From the NCBI GenBank assembly GCA_028871555.1, contig JAGWNA010000004.1, positions 1 through 64,000 of the forward strand: a DNA stretch of 64,000 nucleotides. The letters run 5' to 3'. Source of the DNA: Lysobacteraceae bacterium (GTDB lineage Bacteria > Pseudomonadota > Gammaproteobacteria > Xanthomonadales > Rhodanobacteraceae). This document shows, in pieces, positions 54,915 to 62,043 of this stretch. The stretch's first letter is position 1. Each line of letters begins with the position of its first letter. Position numbers and translations under genes: made by a program. Under the pieces are notes generated by a model, which was given only the letters and a program-made list of their open reading frames with translations, made no database searches and had not been told where the DNA came from.

Positions 54915-54940
54915 ACGTTAGAAATGCAATATTATAACGT
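54915..54940. promoter_or_regulatory. dyad at the efflux-operon promoter
   Basis: ACGTTA-N14-TAACGT, 20-45 bp upstream of the outer-membrane gene start, overlapping TATAAT-like sequence on the minus strand. A candidate operator for the efflux operon; no regulator gene is adjacent. Confidence 0.5.
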
Positions 54941-55127
54941 TTCAAATTACAGGTTCCCCCTGCCGGAAGTCATGCGTCATGTGCAAGCCATGGAAACTTT
55001 GCACAAGCACGCAGCCTTGGCCGACCCGCCCAGCCGCCCGACCGACGCGCGCACGAGCCGGCATTCAACTGCCATACGTCATCGGATCCGCGGTCGAAAA
55101 ACACTGTCTGCGCAATGGAACCCGGTC

Positions 55128-55141
55128 TTGACGCAGATCAA
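55128..55141 (+). promoter_or_regulatory. FNR/Anr-like box
   Basis: TTGAC-GCAG-ATCAA, one mismatch from TTGAT-N4-ATCAA. A -10-like TAGTAT at 55163 would place the transcript start near 55175, so the box is centred at about -41, the class II FNR position. Oriented toward the small-RNA-like structure that follows. Confidence 0.55.
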
Positions 55142-55174
55142 GGGCATTTTGTGACGACTGAGTAGTATTGCGGT

Positions 55175-55263
55175 CGTAGCACCCCCAGTCGCCGTGAGGC
55201 GATCGCAATCCCAGCGCCCCCCGGCACAGACGGAAAAGCCCGCTTCGGCGGGCTTGCCTTTTT
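55175..55263 (+). ncRNA. candidate small RNA 1
   Basis: Predicted about 90-nt transcript: C-rich 5' end (ACCCCC), hairpin TCGCC-GTGA-GGCGA (55189-55202), a single-stranded C-rich section (GCGCCCCCC), then terminator AAGCCCGC-TTCG-GCGGGCTT and a T-tract. A paralogous structure lies at 55738. The terminator stem could also work on the opposite strand, so orientation is not certain. Confidence 0.5.
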
Positions 55264-55737
55264 CAGGGCCGGCAATGTGCCTCGCTGCCCGCACCACGCG
55301 GCCCGGCTGGTCAGCCGCTTCCGGCAGAAACCGACAAAGAGTGCCGGCTGACGCTGTCCAGCCAGGCCGACGCCGATGGGTCGCGGCGCACCAGTGCCGC
55401 GCTGCCGCCGCGCCGGTCGCCGGCTGGCGGGATACGGCAGGCACGGGCAAGTCCGGCCATGCCGATTTGGCGCCGTGCATCATGCCAGCCTGCCTGGTCG
55501 CGGACGATAAGTTCCATGACACTTTTGCAAAGGCATCTGCCGCTGCGCGTCACTTGTCAGCGCGCGATAGCAGGCCAGAAGCGGTGCCCGGCATTCGCCG
55601 GAAACTGCACGACTGCCAAAAAATTCGCCAGGCCACGGATTGCGACTCCCGCCGGCTTTCCGGTCGAAGTCCGGCCGGGCTCAAGTCCGGCTTGCGCGTG
55701 CCGACAACATCACATGACGACAGTCCCCTCCGCTGTC
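55264..55737. other. 474-bp stretch without supported gene
   Basis: Small frames on both strands (such as an 80-codon minus frame at 55311-55553) have no recognisable features, and codon use is unconvincing. Nothing else seen. Confidence 0.5.
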
Positions 55738-55821
55738 ATCTGCCTGCCGCCGAGAGGCGCTCACCGTCCCACTCCAGGGTTTCACAGGTGGAATAGCCCG
55801 CTCCGGCGGGCTTGTTTTTTC
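55738..55821 (+). ncRNA. candidate small RNA 2, paralogue of RNA 1
   Basis: Same layout as the first: hairpin CGCC-GAGA-GGCG (55748-55759), the shared TCCCA and CACAG words, then terminator AGCCCGC-TCCG-GCGGGCT followed by G and six T. No FNR box seen upstream. Nearest downstream gene is the diguanylate cyclase at 56201. Confidence 0.45.
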
Positions 55822-55968
55822 CGACGGCAACGTGGCGGTCCATGGGGTTGCACCGCGTGAGGCGACCGGCTGCAGCTCGCCTGGACCCCATGCGCAAGCC
55901 GGAACGGTCCGGCGACGGACCGTGCACGGGCTAAACTACGGCCACGGTCGGCCGATACCTGGCAAATA

Positions 55969-55984
55969 TGTGATCTCCATCACG
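55969..55984. promoter_or_regulatory. Clp/CRP-type binding site
   Basis: TGTGA-TCTCCA-TCACG, one base from the perfect TGTGA-N6-TCACA consensus, 217 bp upstream of the diguanylate cyclase start. In xanthomonads the CRP homologue Clp is itself inactivated by c-di-GMP. Confidence 0.6.
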
Positions 55985-56200
55985 ACTCTGAAAGCCGACT
56001 CGACAGCACGGAAACCATGGGCATGTGCGTTGCTCATCACCTGAGGGAATCCACCGGGGCATCCGATACCAGATGGCAACACGCGCTCTCCCGTCCGTGA
56101 AACCGCATGCCCGCGCCGGCAGCATGCAGCAGCCCCGGCATCGGCACCTGCCGTTGCATTTCCACGGCGGGCTCCAGAACCTGCAACCGAACACTTCGTG

Positions 56201-59200
56201 ATGACCTCGCACAGGCCACAAAGCCTTCTTGCGGCACTGTCCTGCCTGGTCTGGCTCGGTGCCGCATACGCCAAAGCACCGCCCGCATCCAGTTCCCATG
56301 CCCACACAGCCGACGTCGGGGTGCCGTTGCTGCGCAACTTCAGCCCGATGGATTACGGCGCCGGCCCGCAAAACTGGGCCGTGGTGCAGGACAGGCGCGG
56401 GTTGATCTACGTGGCCAACAGCGATGATGGCGTGCTCGAGTTCGACGGCGACCATTGGCGCCGCGTCGCAATCCCCAACCGCAGCACTGTGCGCTCCCTG
56501 GCGCTGGATGCCGCTGGTCGCATCTATGTCGGCTGCGTCGGCGAACTGGGCTATCTGGCCCCCGATGACCGTGGACGGATGCGCTACGTCTCCATGCTTG
56601 ACCGCATCGAACCCCGATACCGCAGCTTTGCCGACGTCTGGCGCACCTTTGCCGCGCGTGACGGAATCTACTTTGCGACCTCGAGGAAGATTTTCCGCTT
56701 CGATGAAAACCACGTGGATGTCTGGAAGGCGCAGACCTCATTCCATCTGACGTTCCTGGTCCGCAACCGGTTGTACGTGCGCGAAACCGACCGCGGCCTG
56801 ATGGAGCTTTCCGCCGGCAAGCTCAAGATGGTCAATGGCGGCGAGCGCTTCGCCAGGGAAAAGATCTACGCCATGCTGCCGTGGGGCGAAACCACGGCCG
56901 ATGGCGGCGGCCCGGTGCTGATCGGAACCCGCACGCAAGGCTGGTTCATATTCGACGGCCGCCAGTTCCAGCCATGGAAAACCGAGGCTGACGCAGCGAT
57001 AAAACGCGACCAGATCTATGACGCACAATGGCTCGCCAACGGCAAGCTGGCGGTCGCCACGCTGCAGGGTGGCGTGATCCTGCTCGACAGGCAAGGCCAC
57101 GAAACCGGACGTCTGCGCCGGGCCGATGGACTGATCAACGACACGGTTTTCGCGATGTACCAGGATCGCGAAAACGGCTTGTGGCTGGCGCTGGACAACG
57201 GACTTGCCAGAGTCGACATGGCCTCGGCACTGAGCTATTTCTCGCCCAACTCCGGCCTCGACGGCTCCGTGCTGAGCATCGGCCGCTACCGCGGCGAATT
57301 GTACGTGGGCACCACCAAGGGGCTGTTCCGACTGCAGCACGGCGAAGACGGCAACGCGTATTTTTCCCGCGTCCCAGGCATACGCGACCAGGTCTGGGAT
57401 CTGCTGGACATGGATCGCTCCTTGCTGGTCGGCACATCGATGGGAATGTTCGAGCTCGATGCCGGATCGGCCAGACTGCGCCTGGCCGACAAGACCGCAT
57501 ACAGCCTGCTGCGCTCCAGCCGGGATCCCTCGCGCGTGTTGCTGGGTCTGTCCGACGGGTTGGAAAGCATGCGGCTGGTGCACGGCCACTGGCTCGACGA
57601 AGGCAGGATCCCCGGGATTTCCGGGGAGGTCCGCTCGCTGGCCGAAGATGCCGCCGGGCGCATCTGGATGAGCCTGTCGAACAATGGCGCCGCGCGCCTG
57701 ACCCTGCCCGACAACTGGAAGACCGGCGGCGCCGGTGCGGCACGGGTGGAGCATTTCGACGCGCCTCATGCGACATCCATGAAAACGGGCGATGTCCTGG
57801 TTTACAACATTGCCGGAGCGATCCGCTTTGCCACGGCACGCGGCATCTACCGGTTCGACGACCGTTCGCAGCGCATCATCGCCGACCCGGGGTTTGCCCA
57901 TCTTTTCGCGCAGGGCGCACGGCAGGCATCGCTGCTGAGCGAAGACAATCGGGGCCGGATCTGGATGTACACCTCCGATGACTCCGACACGATCAGGCAG
58001 ACCGGCGCGGCGATTCCCGGTCCAGGCGGCAGCTACCACTGGGATCCGCGGCCATTGCGTGCGTTCTCGGGCCTGGGCGTTTCGGCGATCCATGCCGACA
58101 AGGACGGCGTGATGTGGTTTGGCGCAAATGATGGCCTGTATCGCTATGACCCCTACGCTTCGGTGCACTACAGCAAGCCATTGCCGGCCTTGCTGGACAA
58201 GGTCACCGACCATGCCGGACACCTGCTCTGGGGCGGCAACGGACAGGCCACGCCGGCAACGCTGCCCTGGGCGGACAACAGCCTGCGCATCGAGTATTCG
58301 TCACCGACCTTCGACTCGTCCATGGCCAACCGCTTCCAGGTCATGCTGGAAGGCATGGATACGCAATGGTCGGCATGGAGCAAGGAGACCTATCGCGATT
58401 ACACCAACCTGCACGAAGGCCACTACCGCTTCCGGGTGCGCTCGCGCGATGCGTATGGCAACCTCAGCAAGGAAGCGACCTACGAGTTCCGCGTGTTGCC
58501 GCCGTGGTACCGGACCTGGTGGGCCTACCTCGCCGCGCTCATGCTGCTCGGCGTGGTCATCTGGCTGGGGTTTCAAATGCGTTCGGTCACGCTGCGCCGA
58601 CGCAATCTGGTGCTGGCCAGGCTGGTCGCGGCACGCACCCGGGAATTGTCCGCGTCGCATCGCGCGCTGCAACGGGCCAATGCGTCCCTGGTCGACCTGA
58701 ACATCACCGACGCCCTTACCGGCCTGCGCAACCGGCGCTATGTGCTCGATCACATAGAGCAGGATGTCGCCGCCGTCCAGCGGAACTACGGCAAGCTTGC
58801 CGGCCGCGGAATCGAAAACACCCATCAGAATATCGACCTGTTGTTCCTGATGATCGATATCGACCATTTCAAGGAAATCAACGACCGCCACGGACACACC
58901 GCCGGCGACCGCGTGCTGACGCAAATGCGCGATATCCTGCAGGCAGCCACGCGCGAGATGGATACCCCGGTGCGCTGGGGCGGCGAGGAGTTCCTCGTCA
59001 TCGCGCGCTTCGCCAGCAGTGAATTCGGCACGGTGATTGCCGAGCGCGTCCGCAGCATGGTGGCGCAGCACGCCTTCGACCTGGGCAACGGCCAGACCAT
59101 TCACCGCACCTGCTCCATCGGCTTTGCGCTCTACCCGTTGTTGGCCGACGCACCGCGGCGATTCAACTGGGAGGACGTGATCAACATCGCCGATCAGTGC

Positions 59201-59359
59201 CTGTATGCGGCCAAGCGCAATGGACGCAACGGCTGGGTCGGCGTGCAGGCCACGCACAGGACCGGCACCGGGGATGCCGCATCCAACCTGCCCGTGAACC
59301 TGGACGTCCTGGTCGCCGAGGGTTATCTGCAACTGCTGGTTTCGCCTGCGTCAGGATGA
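56201..59359 (+). CDS. Periplasmic two-component-propeller diguanylate cyclase
   Basis: 1052 residues from ATG 56201 (a GTG precedes it). Signal peptide (LLAALSCLVWLGAAYA), then a long periplasmic beta-propeller built of two-component-regulator repeats (DRRGLIYVANSDDGVLEFDG, DAAGRIYVGCVGELGYL and others), a Y_Y_Y-type Ig-like domain (about 690-765, VMLEGMDTQWSAWSKETY), one membrane helix (about 773-793) and a cytoplasmic GGDEF domain. The active site is GGEEF (927-931) with an intact inhibitory RxxD (REMD) before it. A ligand-sensing c-di-GMP synthase, possibly for an oligosaccharide as in Bacteroidetes propeller sensors. Confidence 0.92.
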   Translation: MTSHRPQSLLAALSCLVWLGAAYAKAPPASSSHAHTADVGVPLLRNFSPMDYGAGPQNWAVVQDRRGLIYVANSDDGVLEFDGDHWRRVAIPNRSTVRSLALDAAGRIYVGCVGELGYLAPDDRGRMRYVSMLDRIEPRYRSFADVWRTFAARDGIYFATSRKIFRFDENHVDVWKAQTSFHLTFLVRNRLYVRETDRGLMELSAGKLKMVNGGERFAREKIYAMLPWGETTADGGGPVLIGTRTQGWFIFDGRQFQPWKTEADAAIKRDQIYDAQWLANGKLAVATLQGGVILLDRQGHETGRLRRADGLINDTVFAMYQDRENGLWLALDNGLARVDMASALSYFSPNSGLDGSVLSIGRYRGELYVGTTKGLFRLQHGEDGNAYFSRVPGIRDQVWDLLDMDRSLLVGTSMGMFELDAGSARLRLADKTAYSLLRSSRDPSRVLLGLSDGLESMRLVHGHWLDEGRIPGISGEVRSLAEDAAGRIWMSLSNNGAARLTLPDNWKTGGAGAARVEHFDAPHATSMKTGDVLVYNIAGAIRFATARGIYRFDDRSQRIIADPGFAHLFAQGARQASLLSEDNRGRIWMYTSDDSDTIRQTGAAIPGPGGSYHWDPRPLRAFSGLGVSAIHADKDGVMWFGANDGLYRYDPYASVHYSKPLPALLDKVTDHAGHLLWGGNGQATPATLPWADNSLRIEYSSPTFDSSMANRFQVMLEGMDTQWSAWSKETYRDYTNLHEGHYRFRVRSRDAYGNLSKEATYEFRVLPPWYRTWWAYLAALMLLGVVIWLGFQMRSVTLRRRNLVLARLVAARTRELSASHRALQRANASLVDLNITDALTGLRNRRYVLDHIEQDVAAVQRNYGKLAGRGIENTHQNIDLLFLMIDIDHFKEINDRHGHTAGDRVLTQMRDILQAATREMDTPVRWGGEEFLVIARFASSEFGTVIAERVRSMVAQHAFDLGNGQTIHRTCSIGFALYPLLADAPRRFNWEDVINIADQCLYAAKRNGRNGWVGVQATHRTGTGDAASNLPVNLDVLVAEGYLQLLVSPASG

Positions 59360-59450
59360 ACGAAACCATGTCGGCGGCGGCGCCATTCACTTTCCGTTTG
59401 CATCGCGTGGCCAAGACTCGAAGCCTCTCGCAGGCAACGAGGAAACGTCC

Positions 59451-59885
59451 ATGAAGATGAAGACCGCAACCCTGAGCTTCGCGCTTGCACTGGGTATGCT
59501 GCCCCTGGGAGTCGCCGGCGTGGCCATGGCCCAACAGGCAATGACCGGACCCCAGGTCCACGGCAGGCTCACCGAGCAGGGTTACACCAGGGTGCATGAC
59601 CTCAGGTTCAAGGACGGCATGTGGCGCGCCAAGGCAAAGAGTGCGGACGGCGAAAGAGTGACCATCCGCATCGACGCCAGAACCGGGCAGATCTACCCGG
59701 ACAGGCAGGTGTCGCGTCTGGACAAGGACGACGTCCGGGCGGCACTGGAATCCCAGGGCTACACCGAGATCCATGACGTGGAATTCGAGGACGGCCTGTG
59801 GAAAGCAAAAGCCGAAAATCCGGCGGGAAACGACGTCAAGCTCAAGATCGATGCCAACACCGGCAAGGTGGTCGGCATCGAGTAA
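59451..59885 (+). CDS. Periplasmic PepSY-domain protein
   Basis: 144 residues with a signal peptide (LSFALALGMLPLGVAGVAMA) and two PepSY-type repeats: GYTRVHDLRFKDGMWRAKA and GYTEIHDVEFEDGLWKAKA, each ending DARTGQIYPD / DANTGKVVGIE. PepSY proteins often inhibit or modulate periplasmic proteases or sensors. It lies 91 bp after the diguanylate cyclase gene and may be cotranscribed. Confidence 0.85.
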   Translation: MKMKTATLSFALALGMLPLGVAGVAMAQQAMTGPQVHGRLTEQGYTRVHDLRFKDGMWRAKAKSADGERVTIRIDARTGQIYPDRQVSRLDKDDVRAALESQGYTEIHDVEFEDGLWKAKAENPAGNDVKLKIDANTGKVVGIE

Positions 59886-59970
59886 GGCACCACCGTGCCG
59901 ATACGGATGTCCAGACGTCCGGTGCGGGCAACGGCAATGGCGCGCATCCGCTGCGGTGTACCGCGGCGAA

Positions 59971-61587
59971 TCAGTCCAGGCGGGCGAACCACGCCCCATG
60001 ACCGGGCAGTTGCAGACACTCACCCTGCAACCGGCCTTGCATCAGGCCATGGCCGTCCAGCCGATGCTGCCTGCCAAGCCCCGGCAGAGTGACCACGGCG
60101 GCCTGGACGGCGAGGTTGAACACCACCAGCACGGTCTCGCCATCCAGGCTGCGGGTGAAGGCCAGCACCGGTTCTTCCGTGTCGAGAAAACGGATATCGC
60201 CCAGGCACAGCGCGGGCTGCTTCTTGCGCCAGTGCATGAAGCGGCGAAAGCCGTTGAGCACCGAATGCGGGTCGGCTTCCTGATGCGCCACGGCCAGCGC
60301 ACGATGCTCTTCCGGCAACGGCAGCCATGGCGTGCCGCGACTGAAACCGGCATGCACATCGTCGTTCCACGGCATCGGCGTGCGGCACCCGTCGCGGCCC
60401 TTGAACTGCGGCCAGAACGCGATGCCATAGGGATCCTGCAGCGACTCGTACGGCACCTCGGCCTCGGTCAGCGCCAGCTCCTCGCCCTGGTAGACACAGA
60501 CCGAGCCACGCAGCGAACAGACCATCGCAGTGAGCAGGTTGGCCAGTTTCGCCGAGGCATCGCCATTGCCCCAGCGGCTGAGCACCCGCTCCACGTCATG
60601 ATTGGAGATCGCCCAGCATGGCCAGCCTTCGTGCAACTGCGACTCCAGCTTGCGCACGGTGTCGCGGATGTAGCCCGCGCTGAAATCGTCGGTCAGCAGC
60701 TCGAAGCTGTAACCCATGTGCAGGCGATGGTCGCTGGTGTACTCGGCCATCGTCGCCAGCGAGTCCTCGGAGGATATTTCGCCCAGCGCGGCGACGTCCC
60801 GGTAGCGATCGAGCACCTCGCGCAGGTCCTGCAGGAATACCAGGTTCTCCGGCTGGGTGTTGTTGTAGTAGTGGTACTGGAAGGCGTACGGGTTGTCCGG
60901 ACTGAAGCCGCGGCCGACCCGTTCGTGCGGCGGCTTGGCCGGGTTGTCGCGCAGCAGGCGGTCGTGGAAGCAGAAGTTGATCGCATCCAGGCGCAGGCCG
61001 TCGACGCCGCGGTCCAGCCAGAACTTCACGTTGTCGAGTACGGCCGCACGCACTTGCGGATGATGAAAATTCAGATCGGGCTGCGAGGTCAGGAAATTGT
61101 GCAGGTAGTACTGCCCGCGCCGCGGCTCCCACTGCCATGCGCAACCGCCGAACAGCGACAGCCAGTTGTTCGGTGGCGTGCCGTCCGGCTGCGCGTCGGC
61201 CCACACGTACCAGTCGGCCCTGGGGTTGTCGCGGCTCTGCCGGCTTTCGCGGAACCAGCTGTGTTCGATCGAGGTATGGCTGAGCACCTGGTCGATCATC
61301 ACCTTCAGACCGAGTCCGTGTGCCTTGGCCAGCAGGCGGTCGAAATCCGCCAGCGTGCCGAACAGCGGATCGACGTCGCGGTAATCGGCGATGTCGTAGC
61401 CGAAGTCGGCCATCGGCGACTTGAAGAACGGCGCGATCCAGATCGCATCCACGCCCAGCCCGGCCACGTAGTCGAGCCGCTCGATGATGCCCGGCAGATC
61501 GCCCACGCCATCGCCGTTGGTATCCAGGAAACTGCGTGGATAGATCTGATAGATGACGGCACCGCGCCACCACATTACATCGGTCAT
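59971..61587 (-). CDS. GH13 alpha-glucosidase
   Basis: 538-residue cytoplasmic alpha-glucosidase or related glucoside hydrolase (GH13, oligo-glucosidase type). The conserved regions are VMIDQVLSHTS, GVDGLRLDAINFCF (nucleophile Asp), ALGEISSEDS (acid/base Glu) and AISNHDVERVL. No signal peptide. Xanthomonad homologues include the alpha-glucosidase XgtA type; substrate could be maltose or sucrose-like. Divergent from a TonB receptor that may import the sugar. Confidence 0.92.
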   Translation of the reverse strand: MTDVMWWRGAVIYQIYPRSFLDTNGDGVGDLPGIIERLDYVAGLGVDAIWIAPFFKSPMADFGYDIADYRDVDPLFGTLADFDRLLAKAHGLGLKVMIDQVLSHTSIEHSWFRESRQSRDNPRADWYVWADAQPDGTPPNNWLSLFGGCAWQWEPRRGQYYLHNFLTSQPDLNFHHPQVRAAVLDNVKFWLDRGVDGLRLDAINFCFHDRLLRDNPAKPPHERVGRGFSPDNPYAFQYHYYNNTQPENLVFLQDLREVLDRYRDVAALGEISSEDSLATMAEYTSDHRLHMGYSFELLTDDFSAGYIRDTVRKLESQLHEGWPCWAISNHDVERVLSRWGNGDASAKLANLLTAMVCSLRGSVCVYQGEELALTEAEVPYESLQDPYGIAFWPQFKGRDGCRTPMPWNDDVHAGFSRGTPWLPLPEEHRALAVAHQEADPHSVLNGFRRFMHWRKKQPALCLGDIRFLDTEEPVLAFTRSLDGETVLVVFNLAVQAAVVTLPGLGRQHRLDGHGLMQGRLQGECLQLPGHGAWFARLD

Positions 61588-61685
61588 TCAACGAATCCCT
61601 GACTGAGCCAGCTGCACGTTCGCTGCCGCTCGCTGGCGAACGGGTTCAGCTTAGCGGCAGCCTCCCATGGTCCCGCAGAGTGCTA

Positions 61686-61887
61686 CATACGTATTCATCC
61701 ATGCTGCAACCGCACAATATCGTTGCCGTATGGGCACTTCTCTTGCGCTGACCGAAGCGCAGTCATGCGCTGGAGATCGAGACAACGCAAGGAATGTGGA
61801 ATTCAATCCGCGGCCTGCCCCGGCTCCGCAGGCAACCCATGTTGCGCTGCGATGACATGCTGTTTGCACTTGTTATGAATACGTATG
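61686..61887. promoter_or_regulatory. 13-bp inverted-repeat pair in the glucosidase / TonB-receptor spacer
   Basis: CATACGTATTCAT at 61686-61698 and its exact reverse complement at 61875-61887. Both contain the palindromic core ATACGTAT. Two such sites in a 456-bp divergent spacer fit operators of a local sugar repressor acting by looping. No other features were seen in the spacer. Confidence 0.65.
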
Positions 61888-62043
61888 CAGATAACGACTG
61901 GTCGTGGAAACAGGGGCTTAACATCGATACACGTCGCTGGCCGAAGGTCGATCAGCGCACCCTGCCGACGGTCGTCGCCGACGAAAGCGCAGGCAAGCCA
62001 GAGTTCAGAAATGCGGCGACATATTTTGTGGGGAGACGAGAAC

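Noticed and set aside
54924-55154. 76-codon plus frame starting MQYYNVSNYRF after the efflux promoter
   Set aside because: No ribosome site, no similarity, overlaps the predicted operator and FNR box.
55736-55927. Minus-strand peptides KPAEAGFS / KPAGAGYS shared by the two 55-kb repeats as a protein family
   Set aside because: The shared peptide is largely the translation of the terminator stem; conservation fits RNA structure better, and no start or ribosome site supports coding.
59905-59920. GGATGTC-CA-GACGTCC, resembling the element palindromes
   Set aside because: It lies outside the mobile element, has a mismatch, and is between convergent genes where no regulation is expected; probably chance.
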